Source: Paracoccaceae bacterium
GTDB lineage: Bacteria > Pseudomonadota > Alphaproteobacteria > Rhodobacterales > Rhodobacteraceae
Length of the DNA: 35,188 bases
Reading direction: 5' to 3'
Assembly: GCA_020447005.1 (NCBI GenBank)
Contig: JAGRDO010000131.1
Coordinates: 1 to 35,188, forward strand
Position numbers and translations under genes: made by a program. Position 1 is the first letter of the stretch. Every line of letters starts with the position of its first letter. The notes under the pieces were generated by a model that saw nothing but the letters and a program-made list of their open reading frames with translations, was not told the DNA's origin and did not search any database. Of this stretch, positions 16,451 to 24,623 are shown piece after piece.

Positions 16451-17374
16451 ATGCCCGCACCTAACGACAGTCAGCCAAGTTTTGACCTGAACCGACTTCC
16501 ATCGCTGCAGGCATTACACAGTTTCTATGTTGTGGCGCAAACGCACAGCTTTACCAAGGCAGCGACCGAATTGCTCTTGAGCCAGAGCGCGATCAGCCGC
16601 CAGATCCAGCAACTTGAGGATCACCTGGGTTGCTCGCTTTTCGAAAGGCATACACGCAAGGTCATTCTCTCCGAACAGGGCATGGCACTCGTTCCCGTCG
16701 TGGAAGGACTTCTCAGTTCCCTCAGATCGACATTTGATGCGACGCGACATGGAATTCAATCCATTACCGTCCGGATGCCACCGACATTTGCCAGACGCTG
16801 GTTTCTTCCCCGCCTTGCGAATTTCAAGAGATCCTGCCCCACCCTTGAGGTGATCATCGATACAGCGTGGTTCGCACGCCCGTCTTTCTCAACCGGCGAT
16901 ATCGATGTCCTTATCACATATGGTGGGGGCAACTGGCCGGGAATGGAAGCGCTGCATCTTCTCACCGAGCGTCTTACACCAATGTGCGCGCCCAGCCATT
17001 TGTCGCTTCTTGGAGAACCGCCGGTCTTGGGTAACCTGGCCAACTGTGTTCTCTTGCATTCCAATATTCGTCACAGCGATTGGTCGCTGTGGCTGAACGC
17101 TGAGGGCGGATACGACATTCGCGGAATATCCAATCAGGTGTTCGATACCCAGGATTTCGCCTTCACGGCTGCCGCGAATGGGTATGGCGTGACGATGGGC
17201 GATCTCAGCCTGGTCGCGGACGATCTTAGTACGGGCATTCTCGTGGCGCCTTTCAAGCGGGTGATCGAAACAGGATACGGGTATTTCGCGCTTTTTCCCG
17301 CCCGACGCTCCATTCCGGACAAAGTCAGTATATTCCTGTCCTGGCTCAGGACTGAGGCGGGCAGCGAAAGTTAA
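16451..17374 (+). CDS. LysR-family transcriptional regulator (GcvA-like)
   Basis: The 307-residue protein has an N-terminal helix-turn-helix (LPSLQALHSFYVVAQTHSF, KAATELLLSQSAISRQIQQL, about 17-60) and a two-lobed effector domain. The opening LNRLPSLQAL pattern is that of the GcvA/AmpR group. ATG 16451 lies 10 bases after GGAGGG; TTG 16445 is an alternative start. It is the last gene of module 4 on the same strand, so it probably controls that operon through the dyad at 9220-9244. LysR regulators usually need a pathway intermediate as coinducer. Confidence 0.9.
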   Translation: MPAPNDSQPSFDLNRLPSLQALHSFYVVAQTHSFTKAATELLLSQSAISRQIQQLEDHLGCSLFERHTRKVILSEQGMALVPVVEGLLSSLRSTFDATRHGIQSITVRMPPTFARRWFLPRLANFKRSCPTLEVIIDTAWFARPSFSTGDIDVLITYGGGNWPGMEALHLLTERLTPMCAPSHLSLLGEPPVLGNLANCVLLHSNIRHSDWSLWLNAEGGYDIRGISNQVFDTQDFAFTAAANGYGVTMGDLSLVADDLSTGILVAPFKRVIETGYGYFALFPARRSIPDKVSIFLSWLRTEAGSES

Positions 17375-17400
17375 TTCGCGCAGCGCGATTATGCCAAACC

Positions 17401-17416
17401 TGCGCCGACCGGCGCA
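17401..17416. terminator. Small hairpin between convergent lysR and gntR genes
   Basis: TGCGCC-GACC-GGCGCA is a 6-bp GC stem with a 4-base loop in the 97-base convergent gap. There is no T-run on either side, so it would be a weak or bidirectional terminator at best. Confidence 0.3.
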
Positions 17417-17471
17417 AACACCAGCCTGACGCCGGTCCCCGCCGGATGAAAAACCAGTGGCAGGTCACGGC

Positions 17472-18209
17472 TCATTTGCCGCGAAATTCCACCATGCGGG
17501 GATGGTTGATCGAGTGCAGGAACTCCATCGGGCGGTCATCCACATCCAGGGACACCGCCTGCAACAACAGGCACGATGTTTCGCGCCCCAGTTCCAACAG
17601 GCTCGCCTCGCGCGGGCTGGCCGATGTCATGCTGATCAACCCTTCACCGCCATACATCCTTATGCCGTATCTTTCGCGCAGGATCTCGTAGAATGACATC
17701 TTTCCCAGAAGATCGTCGGCCACCAGCCCGGGGACACGTGCGTCCGCCATATGCGTCGTCTCGATGCAGAAGGGCTGGCCGTTCACGGTGCGCAGCCGCC
17801 GCATGACCACGACCGGATCGCTCTGACGGATCCCCAGCCGTTCGGCCAGCCTCAGATCGGCCGCGTGGCGTTCGAACACCAGAAGCTTGCTTCCCGGTAC
17901 ACCGCCGCATTGGCGCACGATTTCTGAAATTCCATGCGCGAACATTCCGTCCGACATCGGCCGCCGGATCACGGCGGTGGGCAGGAAGGTTCCCGCCGTA
18001 CCGCGCCGTTCCAGCACGCCGAGGTCTACCAAGTGAGAGATTGCCTTGCGCATCGTCATGCGGCTGATGCCGCTTTGCTCGGAAAGATCCCGCTCGGACG
18101 GGATGCGGTCGCCGGCGCGGTAACCCGGTCCCTTTATCAGGTCGAGTATGAACTGCCCGGCCCGTTCATGGACCATCTGCCCACCCCCGTTAGAGCCCGA
18201 TTCGTCCAT
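17472..18209 (-). CDS. GntR-family transcriptional regulator, UTRA (HutC/FrlR-like) subfamily
   Basis: This 245-residue regulator has an N-terminal winged helix (GYRAGDRIPSERDLSEQSG, ISRMTMRKAISHLVDLGVLERR, about residues 28-75) and a C-terminal UTRA ligand domain (PVVVMRRLRTVNGQPFCIET, SFYEILRERYGIRM, LLLQAVSLDVDDRPMEF). UTRA regulators bind sugar phosphates or amino acids, and FrlR of frl operons belongs to this subfamily. ATG 18209 has AGGGAG 7 bases upstream. It is divergent from the frlB-like gene and is the likely local repressor, with fructosamine 6-phosphate as a plausible inducer. Confidence 0.92.
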   Translation of the reverse strand: MDESGSNGGGQMVHERAGQFILDLIKGPGYRAGDRIPSERDLSEQSGISRMTMRKAISHLVDLGVLERRGTAGTFLPTAVIRRPMSDGMFAHGISEIVRQCGGVPGSKLLVFERHAADLRLAERLGIRQSDPVVVMRRLRTVNGQPFCIETTHMADARVPGLVADDLLGKMSFYEILRERYGIRMYGGEGLISMTSASPREASLLELGRETSCLLLQAVSLDVDDRPMEFLHSINHPRMVEFRGK

Positions 18210-18413
18210 CTGGTTCTCCCTCTATGCTGCGCCTGCATTGTGGTTGGTCTATAGGCGCGGCACCGCACCGGGTGCAGTGCTGCCGTCCTGTCATTGAACC
18301 TGTCGCATCTCCCGCCCCGGTGATGGACTATACCAATTTCTCTGTCAACAACGATCCTTTCGTAATGCGCATGCAGAAAAACAGACGAATAGGGGGCCAT
18401 TCAGCGAATCCAA

Positions 18414-18470
18414 TTGACTTTCGGTATATATACCAAGAACTGTATTGGTATGTTCCAATGGATACCGATA
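18414..18470 (+). promoter_or_regulatory. frl promoter-operator region
   Basis: TTGACT (18414-18419) is a good -35 element. The perfect 12-bp palindrome GGTATATATACC (18423-18434) lies just downstream of it, and TTGG-N6-CCAA (18445-18458) with GGTAT...ATACC (18447-18466) follows. The arrangement suits repression by the divergent UTRA regulator, whose family binds TGGTATATACCA-like dyads. The -10 element is not obvious. A related TGG-N6-CCA element (18324-18335) lies nearer the gntR gene. AGGAG at 18470-18474 is the ribosome-binding site of the first frl gene. Confidence 0.55.
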
Positions 18471-18479
18471 GGAGACGTA

Positions 18480-19493
18480 ATGGCGACCGACGTGGACAGG
18501 CAGGGCATGCTGGCCGGGCTCGAAAAGTCGAAGAAGGTAATGGAGGACGCGGCCGAGTTCGGGCGTTCGATCGCAGACAAGGTCGACAAGATATATCTGG
18601 TCGGATGCGGCGCACCGAACCGGATCATGCTTGGGCTGGAATACTGGATTCAGTATTACAGCCCTTCGACCGAGGTGCGACGTTACTTCCCGGCCGAATT
18701 CATGGCGCAGGACCCGAAGCGCTTTGACGAGCGGACCTTTGTTCTTCTGGGTTCAAAATCCGGGACGACCCCGGAAACCGTTGCGGCGGCGGAATTCGTC
18801 AAGGATCGGCCCTGCATAACCGCCAGTGTCACCCAGACCGCCGACCTGCCCCTGGCCAAGGCCGTGCAGACCGCGTTTCTGATGGGCGAAACGGATCAGG
18901 CCCATACCGGGATGTTCATGGTCATGCAGGCGCTGATCGGTGGGTTCCTTGCGGCAAAGGACGGCTGGAACCTGCATCCAAAACTGATGAGATCGCTCGC
19001 CGCGCTGCCCGAGGCGATGGTCGAGACCCAGCTTGCGACCGAGGCGCGCGCCGCCGAGGAAGCGCGCCTGCTCAAGGACGATCGCAACATCTACCACGTT
19101 GCGTCGGGACCGATGTTCAATACCGCCTATGTGATCGGCGTCTGCATCCTGATGGAAATGCAATGGCTGCATTCCTACCCGATCGAGGCGGCCGAGTTCT
19201 TTCACGGTCCCTTCGAGATCCTCGACGCCAATACGCCTTTCATAATGATGCTGGGCGAAGATCCGTCCCGCCCGTTGATGGAACGGGTGCTGCGTTTCGC
19301 GAAGAAGCATACCGAGCGGATCTATGTCTACGACTCAAGGGATTACGCCATGACCGGCATCGATCCCGAAATCCGGCCGATCGTTGCGCCCTACATCGTC
19401 GAGACCGCGCTTTACCGGATATGCGTGCGGCTGGCGGTTTGGCACAACCATCCGCTTTCGACCCGTCGCTATATGTGGAAGTCGGAATACTGA
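18480..19493 (+). CDS. frlB: FrlB-like fructosamine 6-phosphate deglycase (SIS domain)
   Basis: FrlB/FraB enzymes split fructoselysine (or related fructosyl-amino acid) 6-phosphate into glucose 6-phosphate and the free amino acid in the cytosol. The 337-residue product has two SIS domains: IYLVGCGAPN (about 39-48), VLLGSKSGTTPET (sugar-phosphate loop), VASGPMFNTAY, and the catalytic stretch EAAEFFHGPFE with Glu239 and His242. The length matches FrlB (about 340) rather than GlmS (about 600). ATG 18480 follows AGGAG by 5 bases; an in-frame upstream extension would run through the operator and is rejected. The neighbouring FrlD-like kinase supports the assignment; the exact amino acid of the substrate is not determinable. 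Confidence 0.87.
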   Translation: MATDVDRQGMLAGLEKSKKVMEDAAEFGRSIADKVDKIYLVGCGAPNRIMLGLEYWIQYYSPSTEVRRYFPAEFMAQDPKRFDERTFVLLGSKSGTTPETVAAAEFVKDRPCITASVTQTADLPLAKAVQTAFLMGETDQAHTGMFMVMQALIGGFLAAKDGWNLHPKLMRSLAALPEAMVETQLATEARAAEEARLLKDDRNIYHVASGPMFNTAYVIGVCILMEMQWLHSYPIEAAEFFHGPFEILDANTPFIMMLGEDPSRPLMERVLRFAKKHTERIYVYDSRDYAMTGIDPEIRPIVAPYIVETALYRICVRLAVWHNHPLSTRRYMWKSEY

Positions 19494-19496
19494 ACG

Positions 19497-20372
19497 ATGG
19501 CGCGCGTGCTCGGCATCGGTGACAATACCGTCGACATCTATGTCGATCAGGGGGTGCAATACCCCGGCGGCAATGCCGTGAATGTCGCGGTGATGATGCA
19601 TCGACTGGGCGCCAGCGCGGCCTATCTCGGCGCTGTCGGGTCGGACTTTCTGGGGGATCTGGTGCATGACGCGCTGGAGGCCGAGGGGATTGACCTGTCG
19701 CGGCTGAGGCGGACCGGGGGCGGCAATACATGGTCACGTATCCGCCACGACGGCAATGATCGCGTTTTTGACGGCTCAAACCCGACAAGGCGTGACACCT
19801 ACGCCCTGACCGATGACGATTACCTCTGGATGGGCGGGTTCGATCTTGCCCATTCCAGCGTCTATTCAAGGCTGGAGCCCGATCTGCCGCGGCTTTCGGC
19901 GGCCTGTACGCTGCTCAGTTTCGACTACTCATCGGAATACACGGACGAATATATCGCGCGGACCGCGCCCGATATAGACATAGCCTTTCTCTCCGCCTCT
20001 GACCTCGACGATCAGGGCTGCGACAGGCTGGCCCGCTCTGTCGCGGCACGGGGACCGGAACTGGTCGTTATCACTCGCGGGGCCAAAGGCGCCCTTGCGT
20101 TCGAGGCTGGCCGGGCAATGCACCAACCGGTCCTGCCGGCCAAAGTCGTTGATACGCTGGGGGCCGGCGACGGTTTCATTGCGGGTTTGCTCAACGAACG
20201 TCTCGCCGGCGGCGATCTTGCCGGTCAGCTTGCGGCCGGGGCGGGATATGCCGCGCGCGTCTGCGAACAGCGCGGCGCCTTCGGCCATGAAATTGCTATA
20301 CGCCCGGGTCAACCGGGGCTGAAACGCCCGGCGGCCAACGCCGGCAAACCGACCATTTTTCCAACTCGATGA
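19497..20372 (+). CDS. frlD: FrlD-like fructosamine 6-kinase (PfkB/ribokinase family)
   Basis: FrlD phosphorylates an imported fructosyl-amino acid at C6, giving the substrate of FrlB. The 291-residue PfkB protein opens with LGIGDNTVDIYVDQGVQYPG, as in FrlD, and has GGNAVNVAVMMHRLGA (substrate-side GGN motif), LGAVGSDFLG and the C-terminal DTLGAGDGFIAG motif with catalytic-base Asp225. It starts three bases after frlB. The C-terminal end (GLKRPAANAGKPT) is somewhat longer than usual. Its stop overlaps the ribosome-binding site of the next gene, indicating tight coupling. Confidence 0.88.
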   Translation: MARVLGIGDNTVDIYVDQGVQYPGGNAVNVAVMMHRLGASAAYLGAVGSDFLGDLVHDALEAEGIDLSRLRRTGGGNTWSRIRHDGNDRVFDGSNPTRRDTYALTDDDYLWMGGFDLAHSSVYSRLEPDLPRLSAACTLLSFDYSSEYTDEYIARTAPDIDIAFLSASDLDDQGCDRLARSVAARGPELVVITRGAKGALAFEAGRAMHQPVLPAKVVDTLGAGDGFIAGLLNERLAGGDLAGQLAAGAGYAARVCEQRGAFGHEIAIRPGQPGLKRPAANAGKPTIFPTR

Positions 20373-20382
20373 GGAGAAAGTG

Positions 20383-21669
20383 ATGAAATATTCCCGTCTT
20401 GCCGGCCTGCTTATTGGCACAGCAGCAGCCTTCGGTTTTTCCGGCGCGGCCTTCGCCGAGGTGACGCTGAGTTTCCTGCACAAGTGGCCGGAACCCGAAA
20501 ACATGGCTTATTTTGAACCCGCGGTGGCCGAATTCGAAGCCGCGAACCCTGACATCAAGATCAAGATGGAAGCCGTGGCCGACGAACCCTACAAGGACAA
20601 GATCCGCGTTCTTATGGGATCGAACGAGGTGCCCGACGTCTTCTTTTCGTGGTCGGGAGAGTTCGGCAAGAACTTTTCGCGCAACGGCCGCGCGCTTGAC
20701 ATCACCGATGCCGTTTATGGCGGCGACTGGAAGGCCAGCTTCCCCGAAGCGGCCCTTGAGCCTTTCAAATACGAGGGCAAGCTTTACGGTGTTCCGATCA
20801 ATGTCGACGCGAAATTCATGCTCTACAACAAGAAGCTTTTCGCGGATAACGGCATCGGGGTGCCCGCGACTTACGAAGATTTCGTTGCCGCCTGCCACAA
20901 GCTGAAAGACGCCGGTATCGAACCGATCGCCTTTGGCAACCAGTATCCATGGGCTGCGTCGCATTACATCGGTGAACTGAACGCGAAACTGGTGCCTAAC
21001 GAGGTGCGGCTGGACGATTACAACCTGACCAGCCCGGCGGACACGCTTTATACCCATCCGGGCTATACGCAGGCGCTGGCCGACTTTCAGAAACTGAACG
21101 ATGACGGCTGTTTCAACCGCGGGTCCAACGCACTGACCCATTCCATCGCGCGCGGCAGTTTCCTCGCCGGTCGCAATGCGATGATGTACATGGAACTGGT
21201 GGAGTTCAATCAGGTCACCGCAGACTCGCAACTGGGTCAGGATGGCTGGGGCTTCTTTCCGCTGCCGCCGATCTCGGGCGGCGCGGGGGATCCCGGGTTG
21301 CTGACGGGTGCGCCGGACGGCTTCATGATCTCGGCCGCCACCGAGCACCCGGACGAGGCGATCCGCTTCCTCAAGTTCCTGACATCGGCCGAACAGGCGC
21401 AGAAATATGTGAAGATCACCGGCATGACCAGTTCCGTCAATGGCTCGGTCACGCCAGACAATGCCAGCGAACAGGCCATCGAGGGGCTGAAGGCGATCGA
21501 TGCCGCCTCGGGGCTGGCGCTCTGGCTGGATACCGATATGGACGCACGCTCGACCGAGGTGCTGCTTGCCGGGTCTCAGGCGCTTCTGAACGGGACCGAC
21601 ACGCCCGACGCCATCATGGCGCGCGTGCGTGAAACCGCGCTTGCGGTGCAGAAAGAACGCGGGAACTGA
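20383..21669 (+). CDS. Carbohydrate-type ABC importer, binding protein (FrlO-like)
   Basis: This 428-residue family-1 extracellular solute-binding protein has a signal peptide MKYSRLAGLLIGTAAAFGFSG ending near AFA/EVTLS (written here in part). The mature part shows the MalE-like pattern: LSFLHKWPEPENM, FEAANPDIKIKMEAV, FFSWSGEFG, YEGKLYGVPINVDAKFMLYN, GVPATYEDFVAAC, WGFFPLPPI and FLKFLTSAEQAQKYV. ATG 20383 has GAGGAG 6 bases upstream and is preferred to GTG 20380. In Bacillus subtilis, FrlO is of this class and binds fructosamines, so a similar ligand is inferred. Confidence 0.9.
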   Translation: MKYSRLAGLLIGTAAAFGFSGAAFAEVTLSFLHKWPEPENMAYFEPAVAEFEAANPDIKIKMEAVADEPYKDKIRVLMGSNEVPDVFFSWSGEFGKNFSRNGRALDITDAVYGGDWKASFPEAALEPFKYEGKLYGVPINVDAKFMLYNKKLFADNGIGVPATYEDFVAACHKLKDAGIEPIAFGNQYPWAASHYIGELNAKLVPNEVRLDDYNLTSPADTLYTHPGYTQALADFQKLNDDGCFNRGSNALTHSIARGSFLAGRNAMMYMELVEFNQVTADSQLGQDGWGFFPLPPISGGAGDPGLLTGAPDGFMISAATEHPDEAIRFLKFLTSAEQAQKYVKITGMTSSVNGSVTPDNASEQAIEGLKAIDAASGLALWLDTDMDARSTEVLLAGSQALLNGTDTPDAIMARVRETALAVQKERGN

Positions 21670-21694
21670 TCCGCGAGCAACCGGGGGAAACAGG

Positions 21695-22576
21695 ATGAAA
21701 GCATCATTGCTCAGTAGGTATGCTCCCTACCTGTTCCTGTTTCCCTCGCTTCTGCTTCTTGTCGCATTCGTCTATGCGCCCGCCCTCGAAAACATGGTGT
21801 ACAGCCTTTTTTCGTGGAGTTCGGTGCGAACCGAACAGCGTTTTGTCGGCCTCGACAACTATCGCGAGCTGTTCGCCAACCCCGTCTTCTGGCGCGCGCT
21901 TGTCAACAACGTGCTTTACGCCGTCATCTCCATCATGTTCCAGGTCATCGTGGCATTGGTGATTGCGGCGGTTCTGGTCGGAGGTATTATCGGCCCACGC
22001 CAGCGCACGTTGTTCCGCACCGCTTTTTTCCTGCCTTCCATCCTGCCGGTGACTGTGGTCGGTCTGCTTTGGCAACTGATCTATCAGCCCACCATCGGGT
22101 TGATAGATCAGGTGCTTTATTCCACCGGCCTGCAAGGTCTGTCACACGTCTGGCTGGGCGAAGAAGCAACCGTGATGATTTCGGTTATCATGGTCTCGCA
22201 GTGGCAATGGACCGGCTACATGATCGTTCTGTTCATGGTTTCGATCCAGGCCATACCGGACGACCTTTATGAAGCGCTGAAGATGGAAGGCGCCAACCGC
22301 ATCCAGCAGTTTTTCCACATCACCGTACCGGGGGTTCGGGAATCCACGCTGATCCTTGCCATCATCACCATTTTTGGCGCCTTCAAGGTATTTGACATCG
22401 TCTGGGTAATGACCGCCGGCGGCCCGAACAACGCCTCTGAAGTGCTGGGAACACACATGTACCGCTCGGCTTTTCGCAACGATGTGTCGGGCTATGCGGC
22501 GGCCGTCGCCACGGTGATCTTCCTTATCACGCTGGCGATCGGCGCCGTCCAGATCCGCCTTCAGCGGCAGGACTGA
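21695..22576 (+). CDS. Carbohydrate-type ABC importer, permease (MalF/FrlN-like)
   Basis: This 293-residue inner-membrane protein has about six helices: PYLFLFPSLLLLVAFVYAPA near the N-terminus, then segments around NNVLYAVISIMFQVIVALVI, LFRTAFFLPSILPVTVVGLL and later ones. The EAA loop reads DDLYEALKMEGANRIQQFFHITVPGVRES in two parts. The ATG at 21695 has CAGG/GGGGG upstream; the longer open frame starting inside the binding-protein gene is not supported by homology. It forms the channel with the next gene product. Confidence 0.9.
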   Translation: MKASLLSRYAPYLFLFPSLLLLVAFVYAPALENMVYSLFSWSSVRTEQRFVGLDNYRELFANPVFWRALVNNVLYAVISIMFQVIVALVIAAVLVGGIIGPRQRTLFRTAFFLPSILPVTVVGLLWQLIYQPTIGLIDQVLYSTGLQGLSHVWLGEEATVMISVIMVSQWQWTGYMIVLFMVSIQAIPDDLYEALKMEGANRIQQFFHITVPGVRESTLILAIITIFGAFKVFDIVWVMTAGGPNNASEVLGTHMYRSAFRNDVSGYAAAVATVIFLITLAIGAVQIRLQRQD

Positions 22577-22579
22577 GCC

Positions 22580-23428
22580 ATGGCGCGACGGATCGGGCAG
22601 ACGGAAACCGGTGGCGAACGTGCAGTGCGCATGGGCACTGTCGCGCTTTTTTGGGTCTTCGTGATCTTATCGGTCTATCCGATGGTTTGGCTGGTTCTGT
22701 CGTCGTTCAAGACATCGTCCGAGATGTTCGGCTCGGCCTGGGCGCTGCCCAAGGCGTGGCGCTGGCAGAACTACGGCGCCGCATGGGATTACGGCGTTTC
22801 ACAATACCTGATCTCAAGCGTGATCGTGACGGTGGTTTCGACAGCGCTGATCGTCGTGCTGGCGGCGGCGGCGGCCTATGCGCTGGTGGCCTTGAAACTG
22901 CGCGGCAAGACGCTTCTTTATCTGGCAATCCTCGGCGGCTCGATCCTGCCGCCCGAAGTGGCGCTCTTGCCGCTGTTCCGCACCGTTTCGGCGCTGGGTA
23001 TCTATAACACCTATTGGGCGCTGATCATCCCCTATGTCGCCTTCGGCCTGCCTTTCACCACGTTCCTGATCCGCGCCTATATGGTGAAGATCCCGCTGGA
23101 GCTGGCCGAAGCCGCCAAGATGGACGGGGCGGGCCCGTTCTGGACATTCTGGAATGTCTACCTGCCACTCTCCCGCCCGATCCTTGCCTCGGCGGCATTG
23201 ATATCCGCCATGCGGGTCTGGAACGAGTTCATCTTCGCGCTGACCTTTGTCGAAAGCGAAAGCGTCAAGACCGTAACCATCGGCATGATGAGCTTTGCCA
23301 ATGCCCTGCGCGGCGACTGGGCGGTATTGATGGCCGGGCTGGTGATCTCGGTCTTGCCGATCCTCGCTGTGTTTCTGGTGTTGCAGCGCCAGTTCATCGG
23401 CGGTCTGACACAGGGCGCGGTCAAATGA
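22580..23428 (+). CDS. Carbohydrate-type ABC importer, permease (MalG/FrlM-like)
   Basis: This 282-residue permease with about six helices is the partner of the preceding gene. It has the MalG features LSVYPMVWLVLSSFKTSSEMF (early periplasmic segment), GGSILPPEVALLPLF, FTTFLIRAYMVKIPLELAEAA with KMDGAGPFW as the EAA loop, and the C-terminal LQRQFIGGLTQGAVK, a pattern conserved in sugar-importer permeases. It starts three bases after the previous stop. Confidence 0.92.
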   Translation: MARRIGQTETGGERAVRMGTVALFWVFVILSVYPMVWLVLSSFKTSSEMFGSAWALPKAWRWQNYGAAWDYGVSQYLISSVIVTVVSTALIVVLAAAAAYALVALKLRGKTLLYLAILGGSILPPEVALLPLFRTVSALGIYNTYWALIIPYVAFGLPFTTFLIRAYMVKIPLELAEAAKMDGAGPFWTFWNVYLPLSRPILASAALISAMRVWNEFIFALTFVESESVKTVTIGMMSFANALRGDWAVLMAGLVISVLPILAVFLVLQRQFIGGLTQGAVK

Positions 23429-23443
23429 GGCAGGAGGCAAGCC

Positions 23444-24502
23444 ATGAGTGAACTTCATCTCAGATCCGCGACCAAGCGCTTTGGCGCCCTGACCGTAATC
23501 GATCAACTTGACCTTGACGTCGGAGACAAGGAATTCGTCGTGCTGGTCGGCCCGTCGGGCTGTGGCAAGTCCACGCTGCTTCGAATGATCGCGGGGCTGG
23601 AGGATTTCTCTGGCGGAGAGCTGACCATCGACGGCGAGCGCATGAACGAGGTGCCGGCCGCGCGCCGTGGCCTTGCCATGGTCTTCCAGTCTTACGCGCT
23701 TTATCCCCACATGACGGTCGCGCAGAACATGTCGGTCGGTCTGCGGATCGCCGGCGAGGACAAGGCGGTGATCGCCGCCAAGGTTGCCGAGGCCGCGCGA
23801 ACCCTGCAGCTTGAAGCGCTTCTCGACCGCAAGCCCAAGGCGCTGTCGGGCGGCCAGCGCCAGAGGGTTGCGATCGGGCGCGCGATCGTGCGCAATCCGC
23901 GCATCTTCCTGTTCGATGAACCGCTTTCGAATCTCGATGCCGCGCTGCGGCTGCAGATGCGGCTTGAGCTTGCGCGCCTGCATGACGCGCTCGACGCGAC
24001 GATGATTTACGTCACCCACGATCAGGTAGAGGCCATGACACTCGCCGACCGCATCGTGGTGATGAACGGCGGTCGGATCGAACAAAGCGGCACGCCGGAA
24101 GAACTTTATGAGCGTCCGGCAAATCTTTTTGTCGCGGGGTTCATCGGCAGCCCCAAGATGAACCTGATCGAAGGCCAATCGGATGGAAACAGCGTAACGT
24201 CAATCCTGGGGACGATCAGGGTTGCGGCCCGGCGCGGCCCGGTCACACTGGGGGTGCGTCCCGAACATATCCGCAAGGGGGAAGAGGGCGGCGGGATGAC
24301 CCTTACCGGCCGTGTCAGTGCGGTCGAACGATTGGGCGCCAACAGCTTTGCCTATCTGTCACTCGCCGACGGGTCGTCGCTGACCGTCGAATTGGCCGGG
24401 ATGACCGACATACGGCCCGGAGCGGATCTGCCCTTGTCGATCCCGCGCGACAAGATGCTCGTGTTCGATGCCAGCGGGGCGCGGGTTTCGACCGGCCTTT
24501 AG
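23444..24502 (+). CDS. Carbohydrate-type ABC importer, ATP-binding subunit (UgpC/MsmK family)
   Basis: The 352-residue ATPase has Walker A GPSGCGKS (36-43), Q-loop Gln82 in VFQSYALYPHMTV, signature LSGGQRQR (134-141), Walker B FLFDEP (155-160) and switch His192 in VTHDQVEAMTLADRI. The C-terminal third is the TOBE regulatory domain (VTLGVRPEHI, VSAVERLGANSF). This family can be shared between sugar importers; here it is encoded in the operon, unlike in the Bacillus frl system, where a separate ATPase (MsmX) serves. The ribosome-binding site is GAGGCAGGAGG upstream. Confidence 0.93.
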   Translation: MSELHLRSATKRFGALTVIDQLDLDVGDKEFVVLVGPSGCGKSTLLRMIAGLEDFSGGELTIDGERMNEVPAARRGLAMVFQSYALYPHMTVAQNMSVGLRIAGEDKAVIAAKVAEAARTLQLEALLDRKPKALSGGQRQRVAIGRAIVRNPRIFLFDEPLSNLDAALRLQMRLELARLHDALDATMIYVTHDQVEAMTLADRIVVMNGGRIEQSGTPEELYERPANLFVAGFIGSPKMNLIEGQSDGNSVTSILGTIRVAARRGPVTLGVRPEHIRKGEEGGGMTLTGRVSAVERLGANSFAYLSLADGSSLTVELAGMTDIRPGADLPLSIPRDKMLVFDASGARVSTGL

Positions 24503-24623
24503 CGGATCCCAAACGCACTGCATCAAGAGGGCGACACGCCAACGGAAGGCATTGCCACGCCGGCTTGACCGGGGCGGCGCCTGTGGCATGCGGCCTTGTG
24601 ACAAAGGCTTGCAGAGCAGCCGG

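Noticed and set aside
22814-24178. A 454-codon minus-strand frame opposite the frl permease and ATPase genes
   Set aside because: It is antisense to two clear ABC genes and contains no family motifs.
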